64,000 nucleotides of DNA, taken from positions 124,001 through 188,000 of the forward strand of contig NZ_RFFG01000002.1 of the NCBI RefSeq assembly GCF_003696215.1. The letters are read 5' to 3'. Shown piece after piece: positions 8,482-20,354 of the stretch. Position 1 is the stretch's first letter; every line of letters begins with the position of its first letter. The notes under the pieces are model-generated. The model was not told the origin of the DNA, did no database searches, and saw only the letters and a program-made list of their open reading frames with translations. Origin of the DNA: Actinomadura harenae (GTDB lineage Bacteria > Actinomycetota > Actinomycetes > Streptosporangiales > Streptosporangiaceae). A program made the position numbers and the translations under genes.

Positions 8482-10065
8482 CTACCGGACGAACATCTGT
8501 GTCGCGGCGTGTCCCGCCAGGTCCAGCATCGGCTGGGGCAGGACGCCGAGTACCACAGTAGCCGTCACGCCGAGCGCCACGGCAGCCGCGGTCATCGGGC
8601 CCGCGACCACGGTCGGGCCGTCCGCCTCGGGCTCGTTGAAGAACATCACCACGATGACCCGGACATAGAAGAACGCCGCGACCGCCGAAGACAGGACGCC
8701 GACGACGACCAGCGGGGTCGCGTGTCCCTCGACCGCCGCCTTGAACACCGCGAACTTCCCCGTGAAGCCGGACGTCAACGGAATTCCGGCGAAGGCTAGC
8801 AGGAAGAAGGAGAAAACGCCCGCCACCACCGGCGACCTGCGTCCCAGCCCGGCCCACCGGGACAGGTGCGCGGCCTCGCCGCCGCCGTCCCGGACCATCG
8901 TGATCACCGCGAACGCGCCGACCGTGGTGAACCCGTAGGCGACCAGGTAGAACAGCGCTCCCGCAAGGCCGTCCCGGTTCACCGCGATGATCCCGGTGAG
9001 CAGGAATCCGGCGTGCGCGATGGACGAGTAGGCCAGCAGCCGCTTCAGGTCGGTCTGGGTGATCGCGATGATCGCGCCCGCGACCATCGTGAGAATCGCC
9101 ACACCCCACGTGAACGGACGCCAGTCCCACCGCAGCGTTTCGAACGCGACGTAATAGACGCGCATCACCGCGCCGAACCCCGCCACGAGCGTGCAGGACG
9201 CCATCAGCGCGGTGATCGGGGTCGGGGCGCCCTGGTAGACGTCCGGCTTCCACATGTGGAACGGCACCGCGCCGATCTTGAACAGCAGGCCGACCGACAG
9301 CAGCGCCACACCCGCGAGCATCAGCGTCTCGCTGCCGGCGTCCTTGCTGAGCTGCGCGGAGATGTCCGCGAGCCGCACCGAGCCGGCGTAGCCGTACAGC
9401 AGCGCCGTCCCGTACAGGAAGAACGCCGAGGAGAACGCGCCGAGCAGGAAGTACTTGACCGCGGCCTCCTGCGACAGCAGGCGGCGACGCCGGGCCAGGC
9501 CGCACAGCAGGTACAGCGGCAGCGACATGATCTCCAGCGCGACGAACATCGTCAGCAGGTCGTTCGAGGCCGGGAACATGAGCATGCCCCCGACCGCGAA
9601 CAGCATCAGCGGGAACACCTCGGTCTGGGTGACCCCGGCCGCCATCGTCTCCTGCTCGGCCTCGGTGCCGGGCAGCGCCGCCGCCTGCGCGGTGAAGCTG
9701 CTGTGCTGCCGCTCGGCGATGAGCAGCAGCGACACCAGGGCGAGCACGAGGATGGTGCCCTGGATCAGCAGGGTCGGGCCGTCCACGCCGATCGCGCCCA
9801 TGGCGGCCGCGTGGAACGGCTTGTCGCGGGCGGCCAGGCCGATCGTCCAGGCGAACGCGGCGAGCAGGCCGACCGCGGTGAGCGGCACCTGGACGTAGTA
9901 CCGGGAGGCGCGGCCGATGAACGCCTCCACCAGCACCCCGGCGATCGCGACGCCGAACACGATCAGCATCGGGGCGAGCTGGCCGTACTCGATGTGCGGG
10001 GTGGGGAAGCTCTCCCCACCGGACGGGGCGGCCGCGAGTCCCGCGGCGACCAATGACACGCTCAC
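8482..10065 (-). CDS. nuoN: NADH-quinone oxidoreductase subunit N
   Basis: A 527-residue antiporter-like subunit of the complex I membrane arm, with about 14 spans. The conserved lysines lie in GLLFKIGAVPFHMWKPDVYQG and TDLKRLLAYSSIAHAGF. It forms one of the proton-pumping channels. The GTG start overlaps the nuoM stop (GTGA), so the two are translationally coupled. It is the last nuo gene. Confidence 0.97.
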   Translation of the reverse strand: MSVSLVAAGLAAAPSGGESFPTPHIEYGQLAPMLIVFGVAIAGVLVEAFIGRASRYYVQVPLTAVGLLAAFAWTIGLAARDKPFHAAAMGAIGVDGPTLLIQGTILVLALVSLLLIAERQHSSFTAQAAALPGTEAEQETMAAGVTQTEVFPLMLFAVGGMLMFPASNDLLTMFVALEIMSLPLYLLCGLARRRRLLSQEAAVKYFLLGAFSSAFFLYGTALLYGYAGSVRLADISAQLSKDAGSETLMLAGVALLSVGLLFKIGAVPFHMWKPDVYQGAPTPITALMASCTLVAGFGAVMRVYYVAFETLRWDWRPFTWGVAILTMVAGAIIAITQTDLKRLLAYSSIAHAGFLLTGIIAVNRDGLAGALFYLVAYGFTTVGAFAVITMVRDGGGEAAHLSRWAGLGRRSPVVAGVFSFFLLAFAGIPLTSGFTGKFAVFKAAVEGHATPLVVVGVLSSAVAAFFYVRVIVVMFFNEPEADGPTVVAGPMTAAAVALGVTATVVLGVLPQPMLDLAGHAATQMFVR

Positions 10066-11627
10066 GGCCGGGCTCCGTTCTCGGCGACGTTACCGATGAT
10101 CTTCGGCGCCGGGTCCTGGACCTCGACCCGCGCCAGGCCCTGCTTGACCGACGGGTTGATGGCCTTGAGCACCGGCTGGGGGAACAGGCCCATCGCCACG
10201 ATGATCGCGATGATCGGGGCGACCGCGACCTTCTCCCGCAGCGAGAGGTCGGGCATGCCCTTGACCTCCTCGCGGGCGGGGCCGCCCATGGTCCGCTGGT
10301 AGGTCCACAGGATGTAGATCGCGGCGAGCACGATCCCGGACGCCGCCAGCACGGCGGGCACCCGGTGCCGGCTGAACGTGCCGATCAGCACCATCAGCTC
10401 GGACACGAAGGTGGACAGTCCCGGCAGCGACAGGCCGGACAGGCCCGCGATCAGGAACGTCCCGGCGAGCACCGGGGCCACCTTCTGGACGCCGCCGAAC
10501 GCGTCGATCCGCGCCGACCTCCGGCGCGCGATCATGAAGCCGACCAGCAGGAACAGCGCGCCGGTCGAGAACCCGTGGTTCACCATGTACAGCGTCGCGC
10601 CGGACTGGCCCTGCGTGGTCATCGCGAAGATGCCCAGCACGATGAACCCGAAGTGCGACACCGAGGTGTAGGCCACGAGCCGCTTCAGGTCGACCTGGCC
10701 GATCGCCAGGACCGCGCCGTACACGATGCTGATCACCGCCAGGGCGAGGACGACCGGGGTCGCCCACTTGGCCGCGCCGGGGAACAGCTCCAGGCAGAAC
10801 CGGAGCATGCCGTAGGTGCCGACCTTGTCGAGCACGCCCACGACGAGCACGAGCGCGCCCGCCGGGGACTGCGCGGCGGCGTCCGGCAGCCAGGTGTGGA
10901 CGGGGACCATCGGCGCCTTGATCGCGAACGCGACGAAGAACGCCAGGAACAGCCACTTGGCGGTCATGCCGTCGACGTGCATGGTGCGCAGCTCGTCGAA
11001 CATGAACGTGCCGTGGCCGAGCTTCTCCTGCGACAGCGGGAAGAGCCAGACGACGGCGACGAGCATCAGCAGCCCGCCGAACAGCGAGTACAGCAGGAAC
11101 TTCACGGCCGCGTAGGACCGCTGCGGACCGCCGTAGGACCCGATGATGAAGTACACCGGGATGAGCATCGCCTCGAAGAAGACGTAGAAGAGGAAGACGT
11201 CGGTCGCCGCGAAGACGCCGACCATCATCGCCTCGAGCGCCAGCAGCAGCGCGAAGTACGTCTTCACCGAGCGCTTGGGCGGGGTCTCGGTGCCGCCGGA
11301 GCGGCCCGCCTCGTCCCAGGACGCGATGACCACGAGCGGGACGAGGATCACCGACAGCAGGACGAGGACGAGCGCGACGCCGTCGACGCCGACCGCCCAG
11401 TGCACGCCGAACTGCTTGATCCACCAGTACTTCTCGGTGAACTGGAACCGGTCGCCGCCGACCTTGAACGCGGTCGTCATCACGATCGCGAGGACGGCCT
11501 CGACCAGCGAGATCCCGAGCGCGGCCTGCTTGGCCAGCGTCTCGTTCTCGCGCGGCAGCAGCCCCACCAGCAGCGCGCCGACGGCGGGCAGCGCGATGAG
11601 GACGGTCAGCCAGGGAAAGTCGGTCAT
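10062..11627 (-). CDS. nuoM: NADH-quinone oxidoreductase subunit M
   Basis: A 521-residue antiporter-like proton-channel subunit. Landmarks are the glutamate helix [34 protein letters not shown] with its pumping lysine, and [19 protein letters not shown] chose the ATG at 11627 (MTDFPWL) because it overlaps the nuoL stop by four bases; frame extending upstream is nuoL antiphase. Its stop overlaps the nuoN start. Confidence 0.97.
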   Translation of the reverse strand: MTDFPWLTVLIALPAVGALLVGLLPRENETLAKQAALGISLVEAVLAIVMTTAFKVGGDRFQFTEKYWWIKQFGVHWAVGVDGVALVLVLLSVILVPLVVIASWDEAGRSGGTETPPKRSVKTYFALLLALEAMMVGVFAATDVFLFYVFFEAMLIPVYFIIGSYGGPQRSYAAVKFLLYSLFGGLLMLVAVVWLFPLSQEKLGHGTFMFDELRTMHVDGMTAKWLFLAFFVAFAIKAPMVPVHTWLPDAAAQSPAGALVLVVGVLDKVGTYGMLRFCLELFPGAAKWATPVVLALAVISIVYGAVLAIGQVDLKRLVAYTSVSHFGFIVLGIFAMTTQGQSGATLYMVNHGFSTGALFLLVGFMIARRRSARIDAFGGVQKVAPVLAGTFLIAGLSGLSLPGLSTFVSELMVLIGTFSRHRVPAVLAASGIVLAAIYILWTYQRTMGGPAREEVKGMPDLSLREKVAVAPIIAIIVAMGLFPQPVLKAINPSVKQGLARVEVQDPAPKIIGNVAENGARP

Positions 11628-13537
11628 GACACGTTCACCACCAGGAGGGCGGCGACCACGATCGCCGCGCCGAGGTACATCGAGAGGGCGTAGGAACGGG
11701 CGAACCCGGTCTGGACCCGCCGGATCCGTCCGGACGTCCCGCCGACGCCGGCGGCGATGCCGTTGACCGCTCCGTCCACGCCGCGGTTGTCGAACCAGAC
11801 GGCGAGCCGGGTCAGCCACTGGCCGGGCCGCATGAGCAGCGACTCGTTGATGGCGTCCCCATAGAGGTCACGGCGCGCGGCGTGGGTGAGGAAGGACCCG
11901 GCCGGGGCCTCGACCGGAACCGGCCGCGCCCCGTACTGCCGCCACGCGATCGCGACGCCGACGATCATCAGGACGAACGTCGCGATGCCCGGCGCGGTCA
12001 GCGGGTTGAAACCGTGCTCCTCCGACTCTCCGACCACGGGGGCCAGGAAGCCGGAGAAGCCGCCGAGGACGAGGAACCCGCCCGCGAACACCGACCCGAA
12101 GGCCAGCAGGATCAGCGGGATGGTCATCACCTTGGGCGACTCGTGCGGGTGGACGTCCTCCTGCCAGCGCTTCTCACCGAAGAACGTCATGAACATCACG
12201 CGCGACATGTAGTACGCCGTGATGCCGGCGCCCACCAGGGCGCACGTGCCGAGGATCGCCCCGGACGTGCCGCCCTTGTTGTAGGCCGCCTCGATGATGC
12301 CGTCCTTGGTGAAGAAGCCGGAGAACGGCGGGCACCCGATGATCGCGAGGTAGCCGAGGCCGAACGTCCCGTAGGTCACGTACATGACCTTGCGCAGGGC
12401 GCCGTAGTGGCGCATGTTCACGTCGTCGCCGGTCGCGTGCATGACCGATCCGGCGCCGAGGAACAGGCCCGCCTTGAAGAAGCCGTGCGCGATGAGGTGC
12501 GCGATGGCCAGGGCGTAGCCCGCCGGGCCGAGCCCGGCGGCGAGGGTCATGTAGCCGATCTGCGACATCGTCGAGCCGGCCAGCGCCTTCTTGATGTCGT
12601 CCTTGCCGCACCCGATGATCGCACCGGCGATCAGCGTGGCCGCGCCGACGATCGTCACCACGAGCTGGGCGTCCGCCGACATCTCGAAGATCGGGGCGGA
12701 CCGGACGATCAGGTAGACGCCCGCGGTGACCATGGTCGCCGCGTGGATCAGGGCCGACACCGGGGTCGGGCCCTCCATGGCGTCCAGCAGCCAGGACTGC
12801 AGCGGGAGCTGCGCCGACTTGCCGCACGCGCCGAGCAGGAGCAGCAGCCCGAGCGCGGTCGCGACGCCGGACGACAGCTTCGCCGCCAGGCCCACGTGCT
12901 CCGCGCCGGTGCCGAGGATCGTCGTGAAGTCGACCGAGTTGAACGTGGCGAACATCAGCATGATCGCGGTGACCAGGCCGAGGTCGCCGACGCGGTTCAC
13001 CACGAACGCCTTCTTCGCGGCGACCGCGGCGGTCGGCTTGAACTGCCAGAACCCGATCAGCAGGTAGGACGCGAGACCCACGCCCTCCCAGCCGAGGAAC
13101 AGCACGACGTAGTTCGCGCCGAGGACCAGCGTGAGCATCGCCGCGACGAACAGGTTGAGGTAGGCGAAGAACCGCCGCCGGTCCTCGTCGTGGGCCATGT
13201 AGCCCATCGAGTAGATGTGGATCAGCGAGCCGACGCCCGTGATGAGCAGCACGAAGCTGATCGACAGCGGGTCGACCAGCAGGTCCATCCCGACGTGCAG
13301 CGAGCCGACGTCGAAGAAGTTCCACAGGTGCAGCGTGCGGCGGCGCTCGGCGTCGTCGTAGCCGAGCATCTGGACGAACATCCCGGCGCCGACGACGAAC
13401 GACGCGAGCGACATCGCGACGCCGAGGAGATGTCCCCACCGGTCGGTGCGGCGTCCTCCGAGGAGGAGGACCGCCGCCCCGAGCAGCGGGAACGCGATGA
13501 GCAACCAGGCCGCGGCCTGGATCCCTTCCGCTTTCAC
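11624..13537 (-). CDS. nuoL: NADH-quinone oxidoreductase subunit L
   Basis: A 637-residue distal antiporter-like subunit of complex I, whose long C-terminal amphipathic helix braces the membrane arm. Seen here are [23 protein letters not shown], the [16 protein letters not shown] motif with its conserved glutamate, [30 protein letters not shown], and [16 protein letters not shown]. The C-terminal hydrophobic helix ([18 protein letters not shown]) is present. The stop overlaps nuoM; nuoK ends 13 bases upstream. Confidence 0.97.
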   Translation of the reverse strand: MKAEGIQAAAWLLIAFPLLGAAVLLLGGRRTDRWGHLLGVAMSLASFVVGAGMFVQMLGYDDAERRRTLHLWNFFDVGSLHVGMDLLVDPLSISFVLLITGVGSLIHIYSMGYMAHDEDRRRFFAYLNLFVAAMLTLVLGANYVVLFLGWEGVGLASYLLIGFWQFKPTAAVAAKKAFVVNRVGDLGLVTAIMLMFATFNSVDFTTILGTGAEHVGLAAKLSSGVATALGLLLLLGACGKSAQLPLQSWLLDAMEGPTPVSALIHAATMVTAGVYLIVRSAPIFEMSADAQLVVTIVGAATLIAGAIIGCGKDDIKKALAGSTMSQIGYMTLAAGLGPAGYALAIAHLIAHGFFKAGLFLGAGSVMHATGDDVNMRHYGALRKVMYVTYGTFGLGYLAIIGCPPFSGFFTKDGIIEAAYNKGGTSGAILGTCALVGAGITAYYMSRVMFMTFFGEKRWQEDVHPHESPKVMTIPLILLAFGSVFAGGFLVLGGFSGFLAPVVGESEEHGFNPLTAPGIATFVLMIVGVAIAWRQYGARPVPVEAPAGSFLTHAARRDLYGDAINESLLMRPGQWLTRLAVWFDNRGVDGAVNGIAAGVGGTSGRIRRVQTGFARSYALSMYLGAAIVVAALLVVNVS

Positions 13538-13550
13538 TGGCCGCGGCCCC

Positions 13551-13850
13551 CTAGTACTTCAGCAGGTTCGCGTCGTCGACCGACGAGGACCTGCGGGTCC
13601 GGAAGATGGTCATGATGATGGCGAGGCCGACCACGACCTCGGCCGCCGCCACGACCATCACGAAGAACGCGATGATCTGGCCGTCGAGGTTCCCGTGCAT
13701 CCGGGAGAACGACACGAACGCCAGGTTGCAGGCGTTGAGCATGAGCTCCACGCACATGAACACCACGATCGCGTTGCGGCGCACGAGCACGCCGACCGCT
13801 CCGATGGTGAACAGGATCGCCGACAGCGCCAGGTAGTGTCCCGGGCTCAC
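13551..13850 (-). CDS. nuoK: NADH-quinone oxidoreductase subunit K
   Basis: A 99-residue, three-span subunit with the two conserved membrane glutamates in [17 protein letters not shown] and [13 protein letters not shown], part of the central charged axis of complex I. The GTG start overlaps the nuoJ stop (GTGA). Length is normal for the family. Confidence 0.97.
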   Translation of the reverse strand: MSPGHYLALSAILFTIGAVGVLVRRNAIVVFMCVELMLNACNLAFVSFSRMHGNLDGQIIAFFVMVVAAAEVVVGLAIIMTIFRTRRSSSVDDANLLKY

Positions 13851-14764
13851 TTCTCGACCTCCTCGGTCTCGGCGACGGCCCCGGCCTCGGAGTCGGCGGT
13901 CTCGGTCACCGTGCGGACGGCCCGGACGTCCTTGTCCAGGGCCTGCCGCTCGGTCTGGCCGCGCAGGTCGGAGTGCCGGTGCGCGGTGTCGGTCCGGGCC
14001 GCGATGACCGGGTTGACCGACAGCTCGGACGGCGTGCCGTCCGGGAGGAGCGCGGGCATGTCGACCGCGTTGTGCCGTGCGTAGGTGCCGGGGCCGGGAA
14101 GCGGGCCCGGGTGGGCGCCGGTCGCCGCGCCCTTGCGGAAGCGCTCGACCGACAGGTCGCGCTGGGTCGGCTTGGGCGTGGTGCGCTCGCGGTGCGCCAG
14201 CACCATCGCGCCGAGCGCCGCCGTGATGAGCAGGGCGCTCGTCGCCTCGAACGCGAACACGTACTTGCCGAACAGCAGGTACGCCAGGCCGCGGATGTTC
14301 CCGCCGTGCTCGGCGTTGGCGGCCTTCAGGCCGGCCGAGTCGCCGAGCGCGGCGTTGGCGAAGCCGGTGCCGAGCAGCGCGACGAACCCGACGCCGCTGA
14401 CCGCGGCCCAGAACCGCTGCCCGCGCAGCGTCTCCACCAGCGAGTCGGTGGACGAGACGCCGACCAGCATCAGGACGAACAGGAACAGCATCAGCACCGC
14501 GCCGGTGTAGACGATGACCTGCACGAACGCCAGGAACGGCGCGTCCTGGACGGCGTAGAGCGCGGCCAGCGACAGCATCACGGTCGCCAGCAGCAGCGCC
14601 GAGTGCACCGCCTTCCGCATGAAGATCATGCCGAGCGCCGCGGCGACCGACACGATCGCCAGCAACCAGAAGAAGAACGGCTCACCCGACTGCCTGTCGG
14701 CGACGTGGCCCGCGAGCACGTGCGCGGTGGTCGCCTGGCCCGCGAGGACGTGGGCGGTGGTCAT
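13847..14764 (-). CDS. nuoJ: NADH-quinone oxidoreductase subunit J, with long hydrophilic tail
   Basis: A 305-residue NuoJ. Five membrane segments occupy about residues 28-195, including the conserved [20 protein letters not shown]. About 110 hydrophilic residues follow; Escherichia coli NuoJ has only 184 in total, although actinobacterial NuoJ proteins commonly carry such a tail. The first 20 residues hold a tandem duplication (TTAHVLAG twice), matched by a DNA repeat at 14712-14764, which may have extended the N-terminus. Start and stop overlap nuoI and nuoK. Confidence 0.95.
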   Translation of the reverse strand: MTTAHVLAGQATTAHVLAGHVADRQSGEPFFFWLLAIVSVAAALGMIFMRKAVHSALLLATVMLSLAALYAVQDAPFLAFVQVIVYTGAVLMLFLFVLMLVGVSSTDSLVETLRGQRFWAAVSGVGFVALLGTGFANAALGDSAGLKAANAEHGGNIRGLAYLLFGKYVFAFEATSALLITAALGAMVLAHRERTTPKPTQRDLSVERFRKGAATGAHPGPLPGPGTYARHNAVDMPALLPDGTPSELSVNPVIAARTDTAHRHSDLRGQTERQALDKDVRAVRTVTETADSEAGAVAETEEVEK

Positions 14765-15294
14765 TTCTTCTCACCGCCTTCCTCGGGCTGCAGGCCGAGG
14801 CGGTAGTAGTCCTCCTCGGTGTCGCCCAGCCGCATCGCGTGCGGCGGGCTCTCCATGCCCTCGCGCAGCGGCGCGAGCAGCATGTCCTTGGTGTAGATGA
14901 GCGACTCGCGGCTGTCGTCGGCGAGCTCGTACTCGTTGGTCATCGTGAGCGCCCGGGTCGGGCACGCCTCGATGCAGAGCCCGCACAGGATGCAGCGCAG
15001 ATAGTTGATCTGGTAGATCCGGCCGTACCGCTCGCCGGGCGAGTAGCGGTCCTCCTCGGTGTTGTCGGCGCCCTCCACGAAGATGGCGTCGGCGGGACAC
15101 GCCCAGGCGCACAGCTCGCACCCGATGCACTTCTCCAGGCCGTCCGGCCAGCGGTTGAGCTGGTGGCGTCCATGGAAGCGCGGGGCCGTCGGCTTCTTCA
15201 CCTCGGGGTACTGGACGGTCTCGCTCTTCATGAACATCTGGTGGAAGGAGACCCCGAACCCCTTCACCGGGTTCAGGAAGTCAGTGAGTCCCAC
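14761..15294 (-). CDS. nuoI: NADH-quinone oxidoreductase subunit I (ferredoxin-like)
   Basis: A 177-residue subunit holding clusters N6a and N6b, with two CxxCxxCxxxCP motifs: [12 protein letters not shown] and [12 protein letters not shown]. These pass electrons from NuoG towards NuoB. I chose the GTG at 15294 because GAGGAGGT lies six bases upstream; a GTG at 15309 in the same frame would sit inside that ribosome-binding site. The gene overlaps the end of nuoH by 14 bases. Confidence 0.96.
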   Translation of the reverse strand: MGLTDFLNPVKGFGVSFHQMFMKSETVQYPEVKKPTAPRFHGRHQLNRWPDGLEKCIGCELCAWACPADAIFVEGADNTEEDRYSPGERYGRIYQINYLRCILCGLCIEACPTRALTMTNEYELADDSRESLIYTKDMLLAPLREGMESPPHAMRLGDTEEDYYRLGLQPEEGGEKK

Positions 15295-16630
15295 TGCTGA
15301 CCTCCTCACGTGAGGTTTCGGTGATCCGCGGCTTGGGCACGTCGCGGTGGCCGTGGTAGTGCGGGGCGTCCATCGGCGGGACGGGGTAGCCGCCCGCGTC
15401 CGGATCGGGCGCCGGTGGAACGGCGTCCTCCCCCGCGGAGCCGCCGCCTCGGGCGAACTCCCAGACGAAGGTCAGCAGGATCACGACGATCGCGATCCCG
15501 GCGACCGAGGCCATCACGCCCGTGGCGTTGTGGCCCTCGTTCCTCCACACCCGGATGACCGCGACGAGCAGGATCCACCCGATGGAGAAGGGCATCAGCA
15601 CCTTCCATCCGAGCTTCATGAGCTGGTCGTAGCGGACGCGGGGCAGCGAGCCGCGCAGCCAGATGAAGAAGAAGATGAACAGCCAGAGCTTGACCATGAA
15701 CCAGGCCACCGGCCACCAGCCGGAGTTCGCGCCCGCCCACACGGTCGTGATCGGCGCGGGGGCGCGCCAGCCGCCGAGGAACAGGGTGGTGCACAGCGCC
15801 GACAGCGTCGCCAGGTTGATGTACTCCGCGAGGAAGAACATCGCGAACTTCAGCGACGAGTACTCGGTGTGGAAGCCGCCGACCAGTTCGCCCTCGCCCT
15901 CGGGCAGGTCGAACGGGATGCGGTTCGACTCGCCCATCATCGTGATCACGTAGACCACGAAGGACGGGAAGAGCAGCACCACGTACCAGGTGTTCGCCTG
16001 CGCGTTGACGATCTCGGTGGTGGACATCGACCCGGCGAACAGGAACACCGCGACGAACGACAGCCCCATCGCGATCTCGTAGGAGATCACCTGCGCGGAC
16101 GAGCGGAGCCCGCCGAGCAGCGAGTAGGGCGACATCGACGACCAGCCCGCCAGGACGATCCCGTAGACGCCCATCGAGGACATCGCGAGGACCAGCAGCA
16201 CCGCGACCGGCAGGTCGGTGCCCTGCAGCGCGGTGTGGTGGCCGAAGACCGACACGGTCGGGCCGAACGGGATGATGCTGAACGAGATGAACGCGGGCAC
16301 CGCCGACATCACCGGCGCGAGGACGAAGACGACCTTGTCCACGTTCCGGGGGACGATGTCCTCCTTCAGGGCCAGCTTCACGCCGTCCGCGAGGCCCTGG
16401 AGCAGGCCGAACGGGCCGGTCCGGTTCGGGCCGACGCGCAGCTGCATGCGGCCGATGACGCGCCGCTCGACCCACATCGACATCAGGACGGTGAGGACCA
16501 AGAAGACGAAGATCGCCAGGACCTTGCCGCCGATCAGCCACCACGGGTCCTTGCCGAAGGTGGACAGGGTCGGGTCGGCGGGCGCCGGGCCCGCCAGCAC
16601 CGCCGCCCCCGCCGAACTCACCAGACTCAT
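15281..16630 (-). CDS. nuoH: NADH-quinone oxidoreductase subunit H
   Basis: A 449-residue, eight-span subunit that forms the quinone chamber with NuoB and NuoD. Landmarks are [31 protein letters not shown] near residue 50, and [24 protein letters not shown], the conserved acidic quinone-site loop. The C-terminus adds a Pro-rich cytoplasmic tail ([15 protein letters not shown]). The ATG at 16630 overlaps the nuoG stop. Confidence 0.97.
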   Translation of the reverse strand: MSLVSSAGAAVLAGPAPADPTLSTFGKDPWWLIGGKVLAIFVFLVLTVLMSMWVERRVIGRMQLRVGPNRTGPFGLLQGLADGVKLALKEDIVPRNVDKVVFVLAPVMSAVPAFISFSIIPFGPTVSVFGHHTALQGTDLPVAVLLVLAMSSMGVYGIVLAGWSSMSPYSLLGGLRSSAQVISYEIAMGLSFVAVFLFAGSMSTTEIVNAQANTWYVVLLFPSFVVYVITMMGESNRIPFDLPEGEGELVGGFHTEYSSLKFAMFFLAEYINLATLSALCTTLFLGGWRAPAPITTVWAGANSGWWPVAWFMVKLWLFIFFFIWLRGSLPRVRYDQLMKLGWKVLMPFSIGWILLVAVIRVWRNEGHNATGVMASVAGIAIVVILLTFVWEFARGGGSAGEDAVPPAPDPDAGGYPVPPMDAPHYHGHRDVPKPRITETSREEVSSGTH

Positions 16631-19056
16631 CGGGACCCTCCGATCGAGACGATGTCCCCGGCCGACGCGCCCAGGTCGGCGTGCAGCGCGACCCCGGGCG
16701 AGTTGGCCGGCAGCCACACCACCCGGTCGGGCATGCCGGGCGTGATCACCAGCGGCAGCGTGACCTCGCCGCGCGGGCCGCGCACCGTGAGCTCGCCGTC
16801 CGCGCCGGCCTCCTCGGCCGTGGCCGGGGAGACCCGGGCGACGGCGTCGCGGGCCGTTCCGGCGAGGTAGGGCTCGCCGTCCTGGAGGGTGCCGCGGTCG
16901 AGCAGCAGCCGCCAGCTGGACACCAGGGCCTCGCCCCGGCCGGGCTGCGGCAGGACGCCGGTCGCGACCGACGGCGCGGGCGGGCGCTCGCCGCGGAACG
17001 CGCCGAGGCCGGTCAGCTCGCGGCGCGCCGCGTCCGGGTCGGGCAGCCCGAGGTGGACGTCCATCTCGTTCGCCAGCGCGTCCAGGACCCGCAGGTCGGA
17101 CATCTTCCCGGCGGTCTTCAGGACGGTCCCGAACGGGCGGCCGCGGCCTTCCCAGTCGACGAACGTTCCGGCCTTCTCGACGACGGCCGCGACCGGGAGC
17201 ACGACGTCCGCGCGGTCGGTGACCGCGCTGACCCGCTGCTCCAGGCTCACCACGAACGGCGTGCGGTCGAGCGCGGCGAGAGCCGCCTGCGGGTCCGCCA
17301 GGTCGTACGGGTCGAACCCGCCGACCAGCAGCGCACCGCGTTCCCCGGCCGCCGCGGCCGCCAGGATCCCGGCGGTGTCGCGGCCCGGCGACGCGGGCAG
17401 TTCCGCGACGCCCCAGGCTCGGGCGGTCTCGGCACGGGCGTCCGGGTCGAACACCGGGCGCCCGATCGGCAGCAGCCCGGGCAGGGCCCCGGCCTCGATC
17501 GCGCCGCGCTCGCCCGCGCGGCGCGGCACCCAGGCCAGGCCCGCGCCGGTGACGTGCGCCAGCCGGACGGCCGCGGACAGCGCGCCCGGACTCGACGCGA
17601 GGCGCTCGCCGACGAGGATCACCGCGCCGGGCTTCTCCAGCAGCTCGCGGACCTCGGCGTTCTCGCCCGCGACCAGGCCGCCGAGCAGTTCCGCCTCGGC
17701 GCCGGGCGCGGCCGGCAGGAGCGTCCCGCCGGTCTTCTTGAGGCCGCGGGTCTCGAACGGCGCGACCGAGACGACCTTCAGGCCCTTCTTGCGGAACGCC
17801 TTGCGCAGCCGCAGGAAGACGATCGGCGACTCCTCCTCGGGCTCGAACCCGGCGAGGAGCACCACCGGCGCGTTCTCGAGGTCGGTGTACGACACCTCGA
17901 TCGGACGGCCCGCGACCGCGAAGGCCAGGAACTCGGCCTCCTCGGTGCTGTGCGGACGCGCCCGGAAGTCGATGTCGTTCGTGCCGAGCGCGATCCGCGC
18001 GAACTTGCTGTACGCGTAGGCGTCCTCGAGCGTGAGCCGTCCGCCGGTCAGGACACCGGCGTTGCCTCGTGCGCGCGCGAGACCGCGGGCGGCCACCGTC
18101 AGGGCCTCAGGCCAGGACGCGACCTCCAGCTCACCCTTCTCGTTCCGGACGAGCGGGTGCGTGAGCCGGTCGGGCTGGGTGGCGTAGGTGAACGCCCACC
18201 GGCCCTTGTCGCAGTTCCACTCCTCGTTCACCTGCGGGTCGTCCCCGGCGAGGCGGCGGGTGACCTTGCCGCGCCGGTGGTCGGTGCGCAGCGCGCAGCC
18301 GGACGCGCAGTGCTCGCACGCGGACGGCGTGGACACCAGGTCGAACGGCCGCGACCGGAACCGGTAGGCCGCGCCGGTGAGCGCGCCGACCGGGCAGATC
18401 TGCACGGTGTTGCCCGAGAAGTAGGACTGGAACGGATTGTCGGTCGCCGTTCCGACCTGCTCCTTCGCGCCGCGCTCGAACAGGTCGATGAACGCGTCCC
18501 CGGCGATCTGGTCGGAGAACCGGGTGCAGCGGGCGCACTGGATGCAGCGCTCGCGGTCGAGCAGCACCTCGGTGGACAGCGGGATCGGCTTGGGGAAGGT
18601 CCGCTTGGCCTCGGTGAACCGGGTCTCGCCGCGCCCGTTGGACATCGCCTGGTTCTGCAGGGGGCACTCGCCGCCCTTATCGCAGATCGGGCAGTCCAAC
18701 GGGTGGTTGATCAGCAGCAGCTCCATCACGCCGTGCTGCGCCTTGTCGGCGACCGGCGAGGTCAGCTGCGTCTTGACGACCATCCCCGGCATGACCGTGG
18801 TGGTGCAGGACGCCTGCGGCTTCGGCATGCCGCGCCCGTTGCCCATGTCCGGGATCTCCACCAGGCACTGGCGGCAGGCACCGATCGGGTCGAGCAGCGG
18901 GTGGTCGCAGAAGCGGGGGATCTGGATGCCGAGCAGCTCCGCCGCCCGGATGATCAGCGTGCCCTTGGGGACGCTGATCTCGAAACCGTCGATCGTGCAG
19001 GTCACCATCTCGACCTGCTGCCGCTCGACGGTGCTCTTCTCGTCGGCGACGGTCAT
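16627..19056 (-). CDS. nuoG: NADH-quinone oxidoreductase subunit G
   Basis: An 809-residue iron-sulfur subunit. The N-terminal ferredoxin domain has cysteines in [34 protein letters not shown] carries the His-ligated N5 cluster, and CIQCARC belongs to N4. CEHCASGC with the later WNCDKGRW supplies the four cysteines of the extra N7 cluster, which is seen only in some bacteria. The rest is a molybdopterin-oxidoreductase-like domain without a cofactor role. ATG 19056 overlaps the nuoF stop. The opposite strand has an equally long open frame, which is a GC artefact. Confidence 0.96.
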   Translation of the reverse strand: MTVADEKSTVERQQVEMVTCTIDGFEISVPKGTLIIRAAELLGIQIPRFCDHPLLDPIGACRQCLVEIPDMGNGRGMPKPQASCTTTVMPGMVVKTQLTSPVADKAQHGVMELLLINHPLDCPICDKGGECPLQNQAMSNGRGETRFTEAKRTFPKPIPLSTEVLLDRERCIQCARCTRFSDQIAGDAFIDLFERGAKEQVGTATDNPFQSYFSGNTVQICPVGALTGAAYRFRSRPFDLVSTPSACEHCASGCALRTDHRRGKVTRRLAGDDPQVNEEWNCDKGRWAFTYATQPDRLTHPLVRNEKGELEVASWPEALTVAARGLARARGNAGVLTGGRLTLEDAYAYSKFARIALGTNDIDFRARPHSTEEAEFLAFAVAGRPIEVSYTDLENAPVVLLAGFEPEEESPIVFLRLRKAFRKKGLKVVSVAPFETRGLKKTGGTLLPAAPGAEAELLGGLVAGENAEVRELLEKPGAVILVGERLASSPGALSAAVRLAHVTGAGLAWVPRRAGERGAIEAGALPGLLPIGRPVFDPDARAETARAWGVAELPASPGRDTAGILAAAAAGERGALLVGGFDPYDLADPQAALAALDRTPFVVSLEQRVSAVTDRADVVLPVAAVVEKAGTFVDWEGRGRPFGTVLKTAGKMSDLRVLDALANEMDVHLGLPDPDAARRELTGLGAFRGERPPAPSVATGVLPQPGRGEALVSSWRLLLDRGTLQDGEPYLAGTARDAVARVSPATAEEAGADGELTVRGPRGEVTLPLVITPGMPDRVVWLPANSPGVALHADLGASAGDIVSIGGSR

Positions 19057-20354
19057 ACCGCAGCACCTCCCCACAGGGTGGACTTGGCCGGGTCGAACGG
19101 GCAGCCGCCCTGCTCGAAGTGGCGGATGTACTCGTCCCGGAAGAGCTTGATCGAGGACACGACCGGGCTGGTCGCGCCGTCGCCGAGCGCGCAGAACGAG
19201 CGTCCGAGGATGTTGTCGGACAGGTCCAGCAGGGTGTCCAGGTCCTCCTCGGAGCCCTGGCCCGCCTCCAGCCGCTTCAGCAGCTGCTTGTACCAGTACG
19301 TGCCCTCACGGCACGGGGTGCACTTGCCGCACGACTCGTGCGCGTAGAACTCCGACCACCGCAGGACGGCCCGCACGACGCAGACCGTGTCGTCGAAGAT
19401 CTGCAGCGCCCGGGTGCCGAGCATGGACCCGGCCGCGCCGACCGACTCGAAGTCGAGCGGGACGTCCAGGTGCTCGTCGGTGAACAGCGGGGTGGACGAG
19501 CCGCCCGGCGTCCAGAACTTCAGCGGGCGTCCGCCGCGCATGCCGCCCGCCATGTCGAGGAGCTCGCGCAGGGTGATCCCGAGCGGGGCCTCGTACTGTC
19601 CGGGCCTGGTCACGTGCCCGGACAGCGAGAAGATGCCGAACCCGGCGGACTTCTCGGTGCCCATGGAGGTGAACCAGTCGGCGCCGTTCGCCACGATCGA
19701 GGGAACGGATGCGATGGACTCGACGTTGTTGATGACGGTGGGACCGCCATAAAGTCCCGCGACCGCCGGGAAGGGGGGCTTGAGCCTGGGCTGACCCCGG
19801 TATCCCTCGAGGGAGTCGAGCAGGGCCGTCTCCTCGCCGCAGATGTAGGCCCCGGCGCCGGTGTGCACGACCAGTTCCAGGTCGTACCCCGAGCCGAGGA
19901 TGTTCCGGCCCAGATATCCGGCGGCGTAGGCGTCCCGTACCGCCTGCTGCAGGCGCCTGATGACGTGCAGCACCTCACCGCGCACGTAGATGAACGCGTG
20001 GTTGGACTTGATCGCGTACGAGCTGATGATGACGCCCTCGACGAGGACGTGCGGGTTCGCCATCATCAGCGGGATGTCCTTGCACGTCCCCGGCTCGGAC
20101 TCGTCCGCGTTCACGACCAGGTAGCGCGGGTTCGGGCTGTCCGCGGGCAGGAAGCCCCACTTCATGCCGGTGGGGAAGCCCGCGCCGCCGCGTCCGCGGA
20201 GGCCGGAGTCCTTCACCGTCTGGACGATCGCGTCCGGCTCCATGGCGAGGGCCTTGCGCAGGGCGGTGTACCCGCCGTCGCGCTCGTACCCGGCCATCGT
20301 GAACGAGTCGGGCTGGTCCCAGTTCCTGGTGAGGATGGGAGTCAGCGTGGTCAT
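19053..20354 (-). CDS. nuoF: NADH-quinone oxidoreductase subunit F (FMN, NADH binding)
   Basis: A 433-residue subunit that oxidises NADH with FMN. The NADH/FMN motif [18 protein letters not shown] lies near residue 52, [12 protein letters not shown] follows, and [13 protein letters not shown] plus a later cysteine ligate cluster N3. The ATG at 20354 ([12 protein letters not shown]) overlaps the nuoE stop by four bases; upstream frame is antiphase to nuoE. Confidence 0.97.
   Translation of the reverse strand: MTTLTPILTRNWDQPDSFTMAGYERDGGYTALRKALAMEPDAIVQTVKDSGLRGRGGAGFPTGMKWGFLPADSPNPRYLVVNADESEPGTCKDIPLMMANPHVLVEGVIISSYAIKSNHAFIYVRGEVLHVIRRLQQAVRDAYAAGYLGRNILGSGYDLELVVHTGAGAYICGEETALLDSLEGYRGQPRLKPPFPAVAGLYGGPTVINNVESIASVPSIVANGADWFTSMGTEKSAGFGIFSLSGHVTRPGQYEAPLGITLRELLDMAGGMRGGRPLKFWTPGGSSTPLFTDEHLDVPLDFESVGAAGSMLGTRALQIFDDTVCVVRAVLRWSEFYAHESCGKCTPCREGTYWYKQLLKRLEAGQGSEEDLDTLLDLSDNILGRSFCALGDGATSPVVSSIKLFRDEYIRHFEQGGCPFDPAKSTLWGGAAV

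Noticed and set aside
16681-19347. 888-codon plus-strand frame
   Set aside because: Antisense to nuoG and part of nuoF; low-complexity composition, no motif.
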